Shown: positions 20,704-27,403 of the stretch, one piece after another
How the letters are laid out: each line of letters starts with the position of its first letter
Numbering within the stretch: the stretch's first letter is position 1
Virus record (IMG/VR): IMGVR_UViG_3300035664_000064
Span: 1 to 29,466 of that record
DNA: 29,466 nt
Direction: 5' to 3' (one strand)
DNA from: a virus
Program-made: the position numbers and the translations under genes
Notes under the pieces: model-generated
Databases searched by the model: none
What the model was told of the DNA's origin: nothing
Seen by the model: the letters and a program-made list of their open reading frames with translations, nothing else

Positions 20704-21123
20704 TCAAAAGTCAAACCCGAGTTGACGCTCGCTCATGTGTTTTGCGCCGTTCAGCAGGTGCCATGCGTCAATGAACGGATAGATGCTGACGATCCTGATG
20801 TCGTTAGGTACAGATCCGTCGTCACGAGAAATGGCACCCGAAGGAACGACGTACCACGATCCACTAATGACGATCGCGAACACATCAACCTCACCTGCCT
20901 TGTAGGCGATTCCGGTTCCCCTGGCTGATGTTTTCATCTCAATACTTGAACGCGTCCAATGTCCAATCGTCCGCTTCTTAACCTGCACGCGGAGCCCGTT
21001 AACGATCAGATCCCATGTCGAGTTCTGTGATGCCGAATGAGTCACGCTGTAGCCAAGAGAAAGGCATATTTCTGCCGCCATTTCCTCGGCCCGCTTTCCG
21101 TTTATTTCTGCCTCGCAAGTCAT
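20704..21123 (-). CDS. PD-(D/E)XK-type nuclease, 139 aa
   Basis: A 139-residue protein from ATG 21123, coupled by ATGA to the previous gene. It has an N-terminal helix with Glu14 (INGKRAEEMAAEICLSLG), then STWDLIVNGLRVQVKKR containing Asp38 and the Gln47-x-Lys49 half of the PD-(D/E)XK motif. The fold is that of small endonucleases, including homing and Holliday-junction types. The gene is visibly AT-richer than the neighbours, which suggests recent acquisition. A start ten codons upstream is also possible. Role: DNA cleavage in replication/recombination, or a free-standing mobile endonuclease. Confidence 0.75.
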   Translation of the reverse strand: MTCEAEINGKRAEEMAAEICLSLGYSVTHSASQNSTWDLIVNGLRVQVKKRTIGHWTRSSIEMKTSARGTGIAYKAGEVDVFAIVISGSWYVVPSGAISRDDGSVPNDIRIVSIYPFIDAWHLLNGAKHMSERQLGFDF

Positions 21124-21497
21124 GTCGTAGCCCTCGCGGCCTTCGCCCTCCATAGCCTTCCGCCGCTCGTACCGTGTCCCTTGCTCCTCGCGACGAATCC
21201 GGCCTCCTCAATCAGCCCCATCCGCTTCAGCTTCAGGAACACAGCCCCGAACGCTCTCGCGTCGTGCGGCACGATCCCGAGCCGCTGACAGTGGTCGACG
21301 AGCTGCTCACCGCTGCGGGCTTGGCCGTCGGCCAGGACCTCGAGGACCGCGGCCCTGGCCCGATCGGCGTCGAACGCGGTCGTCCGCTCGGCCTTCGCGG
21401 CGCAGGCCTCGGCCGCGGCCTGGCCTGCGGCGGCCGGCTTCGCCTGGGCGAAGATCGGCAGTGCCTCGATCGCGTCCATGCTCGTGCGTAGAGTCAT
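21120..21497 (-). CDS. Winged-helix DNA-binding protein, 125 aa
   Basis: A 125-residue protein from ATG 21497. After an Ala-rich N-terminus, residues ~47-115 form a winged helix: AAVLEVLADGQARSGEQLVDHCQRLG, AFGAVFLKLKRMGLIEEAGFV and the wing SKGHGTSGGRLWRAK. I recall this 'GLIE.AGFV...GHGT.GGRLW' ending in many phage proteins near replication genes. It probably binds phage DNA; an exact role is unknown. Confidence 0.7.
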   Translation of the reverse strand: MTLRTSMDAIEALPIFAQAKPAAAGQAAAEACAAKAERTTAFDADRARAAVLEVLADGQARSGEQLVDHCQRLGIVPHDARAFGAVFLKLKRMGLIEEAGFVARSKGHGTSGGRLWRAKAARATT

Positions 21498-21499
21498 GA

Positions 21500-21718
21500 T
21501 CAGTCCCCCGTCCAGTTGGTGCCGGCCCGTGGCCCGGCGTAGCCGAGCTGCTGCGGAGCGTTGCCCCACCGCTCGAACCAGGCCCTCCGGACGGCCAGCT
21601 CGTCGGCGTAGGGTCGCGATCCGTCCATCGATTCCATGGCGACCGCGTTCGCGATCCGCATCGCGGCATGCCGGTCGGCTGCCGTGTTGATCGCGTCGAT
21701 CGCGTCCGTGATCGTCAT
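21500..21718 (-). CDS. Hypothetical small protein, 72 aa
   Basis: A 72-residue protein starting MTITDAIDAINTAADRHAAM at an ATG with GGAGG seven bases upstream. It is helical in the first half and ends WFERWGNAPQQLGYAGPRAGTNWTGD. Nothing in it allows a functional call. It is the first gene after a 160-base gap containing a long hairpin. Confidence 0.55.
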   Translation of the reverse strand: MTITDAIDAINTAADRHAAMRIANAVAMESMDGSRPYADELAVRRAWFERWGNAPQQLGYAGPRAGTNWTGD

Positions 21719-21758
21719 CCGTCCCTCCGTGTGTTGGCCCCGTGTCGTGGGGCATCCG

Positions 21759-21795
21759 CCTAGTGCCGGTCGTCAAGGCGAACGACCTCACTAGG
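21759..21795. other. Large imperfect hairpin in an intergenic gap
   Basis: The arms CCTAGTG (21759-21765) with CACTAGG (21789-21795), and inside them GGTCGT (21768-21773) with ACGACC (21782-21787), enclose an 8-base loop. Together they make a 13-bp stem with one small internal loop. It sits in a 160-base gap between the SSB-like gene and the 72-residue gene. No T-run follows on either strand. It may be an RNA control element, a weak terminator or a priming structure for replication. Confidence 0.6.
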
Positions 21796-21878
21796 AGCCG
21801 GTGTTATGTCGCGACCGCCGGCGGCGCTCTCCCTGTGGCCGAGATAGGCAGCCACTACGGACGGGAGCGGCCGGAAGA

Positions 21879-22391
21879 TCAAAAAGGAATGTCGTCCCCC
21901 GGCATCCGCGACGCGTCGTCGGCTTTCTGTGCCGCCGTCCGCTTCACCGGCGGCCTCGAGGTAGGCGGAGCGACGGCCCGCTCGACCTGCGGCTTCGCGG
22001 TCGCGGTCTCGACGACCTGCTCGGCCGGCAGGAACTCGCCGACGTTGACGAACGTCTTCCCGTTGCCGGCCTTGTGGTAGATCCGGGCTCGGACGCGACG
22101 GCCGACCAGGTCGGTGATCTCGCCGGCAGCCCACTCCTCGCGGGTCATGCCGACGGCCTGGCGGAGGCTCGACAGGATCCGCCGGCCCCAGTCGGCCTTC
22201 GGGATCCGGGCGAACACCCAGCCGAAACGTCGCTCGTCGTGGACGAGCCGGAACTCCACCTTGTCGCCGTGGTCGATCACCTCGCGGACCTGGAACGAGT
22301 GGTCGCCCTCGGGGACCAGCTCGCGATCCGGAGCCCGCGAGTCGTCGCGGACAGCAACCGGCGGAAAATCATCATCAAGACCCCAGTCCAT
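21879..22391 (-). CDS. SSB-like / DUF669-like single-strand DNA-binding protein
   Basis: A 170-residue protein. Residues ~25-125 form a beta-rich, OB-like domain (DHSFQVREVIDHGDKVEFRLVH, RFGWVFARIP, then RRVRARIYHK and FVNVGEFLPAEQ). A disordered Pro/Ala linker then leads to an acidic C-terminus ending GDDIPF. That tip is the hallmark of single-strand DNA-binding proteins, where it docks replication and recombination partners. It lies beside the Sak4-like ATPase, as such proteins often do. The OB fold is inferred. Confidence 0.75.
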   Translation of the reverse strand: MDWGLDDDFPPVAVRDDSRAPDRELVPEGDHSFQVREVIDHGDKVEFRLVHDERRFGWVFARIPKADWGRRILSSLRQAVGMTREEWAAGEITDLVGRRVRARIYHKAGNGKTFVNVGEFLPAEQVVETATAKPQVERAVAPPTSRPPVKRTAAQKADDASRMPGDDIPF

Positions 22392-22641
22392 CGCGTGTCT
22401 CCTGTTCTTGGGATTTCGCGGTCGCGAACTCGATCACGGCGATCAAGTGGTCGCGGCCGTAGTGGTTGTGTCCGTACTGTTTCTCCGGCTTCGGCAGGTG
22501 AGCGATCGCCGTTCTGATCTCGTAGCGTGTCATCCGATAGCCTGCGGCCTGGCTCGCGTCGACCAGGTCCGAGCAGCGGAACCAGTCGCGATCGTGGTCG
22601 TGCCGCAGGCCCGAAAACGTCAGGTGTTCGAGGCTCGTCAC
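22375..22641 (-). CDS. Hypothetical protein, 88 aa, between SSB-like and Sak4-like genes
   Basis: An 88-residue protein from GTG 22641, overlapping the ATPase stop (GTGA). Its end overlaps the SSB-like start by 17 bases. It contains WFRCSDLVDASQAAGYRMTRYEIRTAIAHL, which looks like a small winged-helix region, and a His-rich turn (QYGHNHYGRDHL). Coupling to both recombination genes suggests a role in the same complex. No family is recognised. Confidence 0.6.
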   Translation of the reverse strand: MTSLEHLTFSGLRHDHDRDWFRCSDLVDASQAAGYRMTRYEIRTAIAHLPKPEKQYGHNHYGRDHLIAVIEFATAKSQEQETRDGLGS

Positions 22642-23609
22642 GAGGCGACCTCCGCGACAGGCTCGATTTCCTTGTGCCGCTCGTTCACCCGGTCGGTGAG
22701 CTGCGACCACTCGTCGGCCGTGATCTGGTCCGTCGAGACCAGCTCGTCGAGACGGTTCCCGATCTTGCCGAGCGTCCGGACGTTCGCCGCCTGGGCGATG
22801 AACAAGGCGATCTGAGCGTAGAGCGGCCCTTCGGGCGGCTCGAACCGATCGACGTGGGCCACGGTCATCCCTGGTGCGACCTCCTTGACAGATTTGGTCA
22901 AGGGAGCCGCCGCCGGAGTTTTGCCGTTGTTCAACCACTCCGCGAGCTGCCGGCCGAGGTCCTCGCCGGCCTCGCGAATCACAGCGTCCTTCAGGAAAGC
23001 GGCCCGCGTCTTCGTCACGACCAGGTCGTGGTCCTGGGTCACGTCGCCGACGACCGTGAACTCGTACTCGAGGCCGTCCCGCTGGACCGGCTGGAGCCCG
23101 ACCTTCCGGACCTGGTTCCGGCCGCCCACGTTCTCGACGACATACTCGACCTTAGACCGGAGGGTACAGATCACATGGAGCGGAGCCCCGAGGATCGCGT
23201 CGACGAGCGAGTTGTGCCTCGGGGTCGCGTCACGCCAGGCCCCAAAGTTTCCCCCGCCCTGGTTCCGCTTTCCGGCGTTGTCGACGAACTCCAGGATCCC
23301 GCCCTTCCCTGACCAGGCATGGGACAGCGAGTCGATCACCAGCGTCGCGTATCCGCCGTCGGCTGCGGCCTTGATCGCGTCGATAAACCGCTCGACCCCG
23401 TAGGTGTCCAGCTCGATCACGTCAAAGTCGAGCCCACGCTCGCCGGCGTAGAGGCTCGCGGAGCCTCGCTCCGTGTCGATCACCGCGACCGGGCCGCCCA
23501 GCCCTGCCGCGATCCGGAGGGCCGTCATCGTTTTCCCGCTGCCGGCCGGGCCGATCAGTCCGAGCCGCAGCTTCGCGGCTGCCTTCGTTGCCTTCTTAAA
23601 TCCGCTCAT
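22638..23609 (-). CDS. Sak4-like RecA-fold ATPase (phage recombinase)
   Basis: A 323-residue protein from ATG 23609 with AGGAGG eight bases upstream. The core has Walker A GPAGSGKT (~20-27), VAVIDTERGSASLY and Walker B LVIDSLSHAW (~91-100), then LHVICTLRSKVEYV and DGLEYEFTVVGDV. This is the minimal RecA-like AAA family that includes Sak4 single-strand annealing proteins. The C-terminal ~90 residues are helical. With the SSB-like protein and RusA it makes a complete recombination set: annealing, single-strand coating and junction resolution. Confidence 0.85.
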   Translation of the reverse strand: MSGFKKATKAAAKLRLGLIGPAGSGKTMTALRIAAGLGGPVAVIDTERGSASLYAGERGLDFDVIELDTYGVERFIDAIKAAADGGYATLVIDSLSHAWSGKGGILEFVDNAGKRNQGGGNFGAWRDATPRHNSLVDAILGAPLHVICTLRSKVEYVVENVGGRNQVRKVGLQPVQRDGLEYEFTVVGDVTQDHDLVVTKTRAAFLKDAVIREAGEDLGRQLAEWLNNGKTPAAAPLTKSVKEVAPGMTVAHVDRFEPPEGPLYAQIALFIAQAANVRTLGKIGNRLDELVSTDQITADEWSQLTDRVNERHKEIEPVAEVAS

Positions 23610-23875
23610 CTCGAATACCTCCTCACGGTGTCGATGTCGATCCACCCTGTCTCGCGGAACACCCGGAGCAGGGTCTCGCGGTCCGTCTCCGACGGCCGCG
23701 ATCCTTTGCCATGGCCTCCAGCCAGGCCGGCATCCCGCCGGCATCCCTCTCGGTCGGGCTCCGCCCGGCCGAACTCATCCAGTGATCGGAAGTAGGCGAT
23801 CCCGACGATCGCGAGGCCGGCACAGCCGAAGGCGATCCCGAGGACGGCTCCGACGAACAATGCGGCGGCGTTCAT
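23606..23875 (-). CDS. Single-pass membrane protein, 89 aa
   Basis: An 89-residue protein from ATG 23875 (ATGA overlap, GAGG seven bases upstream); an in-frame GTG two codons earlier is an alternative. Residues ~4-30 form a membrane helix (ALFVGAVLGIAFGCAGLAIVGIAYF). The rest is a charged cytoplasmic tail ending TGWIDIDTVRRYSR. A membrane protein in an early operon could take part in superinfection exclusion, but nothing specific supports that. Confidence 0.6.
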   Translation of the reverse strand: MNAAALFVGAVLGIAFGCAGLAIVGIAYFRSLDEFGRAEPDREGCRRDAGLAGGHGKGSRPSETDRETLLRVFRETGWIDIDTVRRYSR

Positions 23876-24132
23876 TTCCACACCTCGCCTTCCTGGTCCT
23901 CGAGGTAGGGCATCGCGTGTTCGAGGGCCGCCCGAGCCCGGAGCAGGACGGCCCGGTTCACCGGGCAGCCGCAGGCGTCGACCTCGTCGATCAACGCCTC
24001 CAGCGACCGCAGCGGACGCCAGGCCGCGATCGCCAGGTGGCGAGCGAGCCTGGCACCGCGAGCGACCGGGTGGTGCCGGTCGTGGGTGTTCCGGTGAAGG
24101 GCCGTGTCGTTTCGCGAGATCATGCGTCCCAT
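23872..24132 (-). CDS. Hypothetical early protein, 86 aa
   Basis: An 86-residue protein from ATG 24132 with AAGGAG seven bases upstream; ATG 24123 is an alternative. It is His/Arg-rich at the N-terminus (NDTALHRNTHDRHHPVARG), followed by helices (SLEALIDEVDACGCPVNRAVLLRARAALEHAM). The CGCP turn could bind metal. No domain is recognised. Confidence 0.55.
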   Translation of the reverse strand: MGRMISRNDTALHRNTHDRHHPVARGARLARHLAIAAWRPLRSLEALIDEVDACGCPVNRAVLLRARAALEHAMPYLEDQEGEVWK

Positions 24133-24143
24133 GGTCTGGCTCC

Positions 24144-24410
24144 TTAGAAGGGCAGGATCGCGCCGTCCGGCCACGGCCGGCCGTCGATCACGCGGAGCGT
24201 CTTCTCGTCGTCGGTCTCGACCACGACGAGCGGCCGGTCGCCTTCCTGGATTCGGACCACGCGGCCCGCTTCCCATTCGGTGTCCGTGTGGGTCTTCAGC
24301 CGGTAGGCGATCCGGTCGCCGATGCTCGGCAGGTGACAGGCCGTCGGCCGTCCGTAGGTCTCGGCCATGCCGTCCGCTGCGGCCTGATATTCGCGTTCGT
24401 GGGCGTCCAT
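24144..24410 (-). CDS. Small beta-barrel-like protein, 88 aa
   Basis: An 88-residue protein with a Met/Ala-rich helix, then SIGDRIAYRLKTHTDTEWEAGRVVRIQEGDRPLVVVETDDEKTLRVI split across strands in the manner of a small SH3- or Tudor-like barrel. It has a ribosome site (AAAGGA) before the ATG. It is the first gene after a 135-base gap with a promoter-like and an operator-like element, so it may open the early operon. Function unknown. Confidence 0.6.
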   Translation of the reverse strand: MDAHEREYQAAADGMAETYGRPTACHLPSIGDRIAYRLKTHTDTEWEAGRVVRIQEGDRPLVVVETDDEKTLRVIDGRPWPDGAILPF

Positions 24411-24436
24411 CTCGCGTCCTTTCGTTGATGGTCTGA

Positions 24437-24465
24437 AGTGAACACGCGTACATGCGTTTCGTCAA
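24437..24465 (-). promoter_or_regulatory. Possible early promoter: TTGACG-N17-TTCACT
   Basis: In the AT-richer 135-base gap, the minus strand has TTGACG (24465-24460) and, 17 bases on, TTCACT (24442-24437), 27 bases before the ATG at 24410. The -35 is good and the -10 is weak. An operator-like repeat lies 70 bases upstream. Confidence 0.3.
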
Positions 24466-24534
24466 ACGTTTTTTGGTGTGGTTTCGTCCGTGAAAAACAC
24501 TGAGCGGAGGAGTCGAAAAGCTTGTCGGCACCTC

Positions 24535-24555
24535 TAGCGTCGGAGTTAGAACTGT
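24535..24555 (-). promoter_or_regulatory. Operator-like repeat, copy 2
   Basis: The 21-base segment matches the copy at 24756-24776 at 19 of 21 positions. Its core on the minus strand is TCTAACTCCG. It overlaps the stop of the 50-residue gene. The promoter boxes present around copy 1 are degenerate here. Confidence 0.5.
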
Positions 24556-24698
24556 GGCAGCCCGAGCATTCTGGCGGCCAACGCGAGTAGCTCGACGATG
24601 TCGTGGACTGCCTTCGAGGCCGGAGATTCAGTCCCCAGCTCCTGGCCGATCCTGACGAGGATCAGGGAATGAATTGCAGCGTTCCATGTGCGTTTCAT
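24546..24698 (-). CDS. Small early protein, 50 aa
   Basis: A 50-residue protein, MKRTWNAAIHSLILVRIGQE..., from ATG 24698 with GGAAGG seven bases upstream. It follows a near-consensus promoter. It is helical, with HDIVELLALAARMLG near the C-terminus. It would be the first product of that promoter and could be a regulator such as an antirepressor or Cro-like control peptide. No HTH is visible. Confidence 0.5.
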   Translation of the reverse strand: MKRTWNAAIHSLILVRIGQELGTESPASKAVHDIVELLALAARMLGLPQF

Positions 24699-24751
24699 TG
24701 GATAGCCTTCCGTGGCGTGCACGCCCTGCGGCACTCGCCGCGATGGTGGGC

Positions 24752-24779
24752 AATATAGCGTCGGCGTTAGAAGTGTCAA
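24752..24779 (-). promoter_or_regulatory. Near-consensus sigma70 promoter overlapping operator copy 1
   Basis: On the minus strand TTGACA (24779-24774), a 16-base spacer and TATATT (24757-24752) give a strong sigma70 promoter directed at the 50-residue gene and the early operon. The spacer is filled by the operator-like core TCTAACGCCG, so a bound regulator would block RNA polymerase. Confidence 0.75.
24756..24776 (-). promoter_or_regulatory. Operator-like repeat, copy 1
   Basis: Core TCTAACGCCG followed by ACGCTA, inside the spacer of the strong early promoter. It is repeated at 24535-24555 (19 of 21 bases). The 10-base core recurs in opposite orientation at 25054-25063. Confidence 0.6.
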
Positions 24780-24808
24780 CACCTAAATAAATCGGGATAA
24801 AGGGGCAG

Positions 24809-25045
24809 CTAGTTTGCCTTGAACCCGCCGGCCGGTCGGCCGGTCTTCCGCTTAGCCTTAGCCCGCTTGCGGACCTCGGCCTCGTCGAACACGCGGGCCG
24901 TCGGGGCCGCGAGCCACGAATGTAGCCCGCCTTCGGACGGGTCGAGGGCGGCGAGCTGGCGAATGCGACCCATGGTCACGCCGAGGATCTTCGCCGCCTC
25001 CGCCGTGCCGATCAGTTTCCGTCCTTCTGGTAGTGCCACGACCAT
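24809..25045 (-). CDS. Excisionase- or repressor-like helix-turn-helix protein, 78 aa
   Basis: A 78-residue basic protein. Residues ~10-33 (KLIGTAEAAKILGVTMGRIRQLAA) form a MerR/excisionase-like HTH, followed by a wing (WLAAPTARVFDEAEV) and a Lys/Arg-rich tail with GRPAGG. The ATG at 25045 coincides with the predicted transcription start. A GTG at 25039 has GGAG seven bases upstream and may be the true start. It is divergent from integrase, the usual place of an excisionase or phage repressor. An operator-like core overlaps its own -10, suggesting autoregulation. Confidence 0.7.
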   Translation of the reverse strand: MVVALPEGRKLIGTAEAAKILGVTMGRIRQLAALDPSEGGLHSWLAAPTARVFDEAEVRKRAKAKRKTGRPAGGFKAN

Positions 25046-25051
25046 GCTCCA

Positions 25052-25079
25052 AATCTAACGCCGCGGATAGTCGAGTCAA
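25052..25079 (-). promoter_or_regulatory. Promoter of the HTH gene with overlapping operator copy 3
   Basis: On the minus strand TTGACT (25079-25074), a 16-base spacer and TAGATT (25057-25052) point to the HTH gene. The core TCTAACGCCG (plus strand 25054-25063) overlaps the -10, inverted relative to copies 1 and 2. Confidence 0.6.
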
Positions 25080-25114
25080 ACTGTCCGACCAGCCCGACCC
25101 TCACGACCTGCCCA

Positions 25115-25146
25115 GCCGGCGCGACCGTTTGCATTGGTCGGCCGGC
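25115..25146. other. Inverted repeat in the integrase/HTH intergenic region
   Basis: GCCGGCGCGACC (25115-25126) and GGTCGGCCGGC (25136-25146) pair with one unpaired base around a 9-base loop. The intergenic region (25046-25288) also has a repeated GAGGGGAGT (25188-25196 and 25211-25219) and several AGTCGA strings. These could be integrase arm-type or core sites. No attachment core can be named without the host junction. Confidence 0.4.
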
Positions 25147-25288
25147 GAGGAAAGAGTCGAGGTGTCGGGCAGATTTCGAGTGGAGGCGAGGGGAGTACAA
25201 ACGTTCAGGTGAGGGGAGTCGAATAGTGGTGGACGCGTGTACAGTCCGGTAGGCTGCCCGGCATCTAAACAAAAAAGGAAGTGATGCC

Positions 25289-26302
25289 ATGCGTTCTATG
25301 TTGCTTCGTGATGCGTTTCGTCGGTATGCCTTGCTCCGTGAGTTGAAGCCCAACACGGTTTCGCACTACAGGATGCTCTTCGATCGTCTGGAGCGATTCT
25401 TGAAACGACCGCCGACGGTCGGGGACCTCGAGGACGTGGTCGTCGCGGAGTATTTGGAATGGCGACGACTGACACCTGGTTGGCGTGATCGCCTGCCGAA
25501 GCCGGCCACGATCCGGAAGGACCGGAACATGATCCGGGCCGTCTGGGAATACCTCGCCCGTAAGAAAATCACTACAGAGTTTCCCGAGGTCCCGAAGGTC
25601 AAGGTCCCGAAGACGATCCCTCTCGGTCGTGCCTACACGGCCGACGAGGTCGGCTCCCTGATCAGGGCAGCGAAGCGTCGAATCGGAAGGACGGGCGGCC
25701 TGCCGTCGCGCTGGTGGTGGTCGACGCTTATCTACGCGGCCGTATGCACGGGCGAGCGATTCGAGGCCCTGACATCGCTCCGCTGGGGCCAGGTGGACCT
25801 CGACCGCCGTCGCGTGATCTTCCTGGCCGGGACGCGGAAGGGCTCGACCCGCGACATCGAGAGGGCGGTGACTCCGCAGCTCGCCGCGATGCTCGCGGAG
25901 CACCGTCGCGGGCCGGACGACCTGGTCTGGCCGTGGGATCGGGCGACCCGCAGCCACTGGGCCTCTCTACAAGTCCTGTGCCGATCTGCCGGCGTCGAGT
26001 ATCGGGGGCGAGGCTTCCACGGATTCCGCCGCATGGCGGCCTCCTACGCGGCCCTGGCGGGCGGAGCCGCCGCGGCGACCCAGCTCCTCGACCACAGCGA
26101 CCCGGCACTCCAGGCGGTATATGTGGACCCGCTGATCTGCCCGCGGGACACCTGCTCGGTCGACACCCTGCCGCCGCTGGACCTGGGCGAACTCGACCCA
26201 CGACAACCGGACCAGCGGCCGACGGATTTTGAGTCCGCCGGCCGCGGTCCGTCTACGTCAACGGTAGCGGATCACCGCGTACCACCGACGCGTAACCGGT
26301 GA
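25289..26302 (+). CDS. int: Tyrosine site-specific integrase
   Basis: A 337-residue protein and the only plus-strand gene. The N-terminal SAM-like/core-binding domain (~1-105: NTVSHYRMLFDRLERFL, TIRKDRNMIRAVWEYLARK) is followed by the catalytic domain with all active residues: Arg157 (CTGERFEALTSLRW), Lys184 (GTRKGS), His244 and Arg247 (FHGFRRMAAS), His269 (LLDHSD) and Tyr278 (AVYVD). It inserts and, with an excisionase, removes the phage genome. The ATG at 25289 has an AAAAAAGGAAG stretch upstream. About 55 residues past the Tyr form an unusual Pro/Asp-rich tail. The last 45 bases overlap a convergent gene. Confidence 0.95.
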   Translation: MRSMLLRDAFRRYALLRELKPNTVSHYRMLFDRLERFLKRPPTVGDLEDVVVAEYLEWRRLTPGWRDRLPKPATIRKDRNMIRAVWEYLARKKITTEFPEVPKVKVPKTIPLGRAYTADEVGSLIRAAKRRIGRTGGLPSRWWWSTLIYAAVCTGERFEALTSLRWGQVDLDRRRVIFLAGTRKGSTRDIERAVTPQLAAMLAEHRRGPDDLVWPWDRATRSHWASLQVLCRSAGVEYRGRGFHGFRRMAASYAALAGGAAAATQLLDHSDPALQAVYVDPLICPRDTCSVDTLPPLDLGELDPRQPDQRPTDFESAGRGPSTSTVADHRVPPTRNR

Positions 26303-26569
26303 GAAGGCTACGCCTTCGTCGGCGATCGGACGTGTACCAAAAAAGCAGCACGACCGGCGAGCCTGCTCGGGTGTCGAGCCCATGCCGATCCCTTCCATCT
26401 GGCCGCAGCCAGAATGAACGAGCGAGCCGCGTCGAGCGATCACTGTCGCGTGCGACTGAGCACAGCCGCCGTTCACACAGACGACCGACCGCGGCCGGGC
26501 GATGATCACGTCCTGAGCCACGGCGGCCGAGGCGACGAGCGACAACACAGACAGCAGAAACAAACGCAT
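26258..26569 (-). CDS. Secreted Cys-containing small protein, 103 aa
   Basis: A 103-residue protein with a clear signal peptide, MRLFLLSVLSLVASAAVAQ, and an AAGGA ribosome site. The mature part has CVNGGCAQSHATV, CGQMEGIGMGSTPEQARRSCCFFG and ends RRWYAVIRYR. I recall this '(E)G(I/V)G.S...A...CC(Y/F)(W/F)G' family from planctomycete genomes and their phages; function unknown. It is convergent with integrase and overlaps its end by 45 bases, with no terminator between them. Export suggests action on the cell envelope. Confidence 0.7.
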   Translation of the reverse strand: MRLFLLSVLSLVASAAVAQDVIIARPRSVVCVNGGCAQSHATVIARRGSLVHSGCGQMEGIGMGSTPEQARRSCCFFGTRPIADEGVAFSPVTRRWYAVIRYR

Positions 26570-26624
26570 AGCAAATCCTTTCGCTAGGTGGGAACCGACC
26601 AGCCACTAGCAGACCGGATCGTCC

Positions 26625-27122
26625 CTACGAGTCCAGCGGCTCGGGAGGCTCACAGCCCGGCCCGCGGAGCGTGCCAGCGTTCAGGTGGGGCCAGAGCTGC
26701 TCGGAGTGGATCGCCGCGAGCAGGCCCCAGGCAGCGTGCGGCAGGTGATCCTCCGAGCGGTCGCCGGCGAGGTACTGGTAGATGTGGCGGATCGCGTGAT
26801 TCAGGAGGTCGTTCACCGGCATTCCGGCCTCCCAGTTGAAGTCGGAGTATTTCTCGGCCCCTTCGGCACACGTCCGGGCGACGGCCTCCAGGCCGATCGG
26901 TGAGATCAGGTCGTATCGAGTCGCCTCCGCGTCGCTCGACCTCACAGCCCCGGTCGTATAGGTCACGGTCCCGCCGTTCGTCGTCTTCATGTTTCGCTCC
27001 TTCAGCTCTCGGATCATTCGCAGAGCGAACGAGGCTAGAGAACCTCCAGTGCCAGTCCAGCAGTTTGCCGGACCGAGCCGGCGGCAGAGCTGCTCCGCGG
27101 CGGCGAGGTCGGCGTCGGTCAC
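26625..27122 (-). CDS. dATP/dGTP diphosphohydrolase-like protein (DUF5664 type)
   Basis: A 165-residue frame from GTG 27122 (GTGA overlap with the previous stop). The last ~100 residues match the dATP/dGTP diphosphohydrolase N-terminal-domain pattern: RYDLISPIGLEAVARTCAEGAEKYSDFNWEAGMPVNDLLNHAIRHI in segments, then HLPHAAWGLLAAIHS. It may adjust deoxynucleotide pools during phage replication. An ATG at 26990 has GGAG six bases upstream and would give only this domain. The first 44 residues may therefore be a second small protein in the same frame or an N-terminal extension. Confidence 0.75.
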   Translation of the reverse strand: MTDADLAAAEQLCRRLGPANCWTGTGGSLASFALRMIRELKERNMKTTNGGTVTYTTGAVRSSDAEATRYDLISPIGLEAVARTCAEGAEKYSDFNWEAGMPVNDLLNHAIRHIYQYLAGDRSEDHLPHAAWGLLAAIHSEQLWPHLNAGTLRGPGCEPPEPLDS

Positions 27123-27403
27123 GGCAGCCGGTATCCAATCGACCACAGAATCCGGGCGAGATCGCGGCCGGCCCCGGAGACGGTCTCCTCGGCCAGGTCG
27201 GGGAAAAGCTGGTGGAGCCCCTCGTGGATCTCCGTCTCGAGGCGAGCCCGGCCGCGGAGCCTGGAGTCGATCAAGACCTTTCGCTCCAAGTCCGGCCGCT
27301 TCTCGTCTGGAGTGATCGACCAGCCCGCGGCCCGGCCCCGTAGCCTCGCATACCTCCACAGGACGCGGAGGCCGCGGATCTGGAAGTGATGGTCGCCGCT
27401 CAC
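27119..27403 (-). CDS. Zincin-like HExxH protein, 94 aa
   Basis: A 94-residue protein from GTG 27403, overlapping the phosphoesterase stop (GTGA). Residues ~40-85 read ERKVLIDSRLRGRARLETEIHEGLHQLF, with the zinc motif His60-Glu61-x-x-His64 and, just after, LAEETV, whose Glu could be the third ligand. The rest is basic. I recall small phage proteins with this 'IDSRL.G...LE..IHE.LH' pattern. It could be a minimal metalloprotease or a catalytically adapted zinc protein. Substrate unknown. Confidence 0.7.
   Translation of the reverse strand: MSGDHHFQIRGLRVLWRYARLRGRAAGWSITPDEKRPDLERKVLIDSRLRGRARLETEIHEGLHQLFPDLAEETVSGAGRDLARILWSIGYRLP

Noticed and set aside
25046-25288. An attP core or a tRNA-derived attachment site
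   Set aside because: No tRNA-like segment and no repeat at another window position that could mark an att duplication; only possible arm-type repeats are seen.
26302-26570. An intrinsic terminator between integrase and the convergent secreted-protein gene
   Set aside because: The genes overlap by 45 bases and only a weak imperfect stem near the integrase stop is visible, without a T-run.
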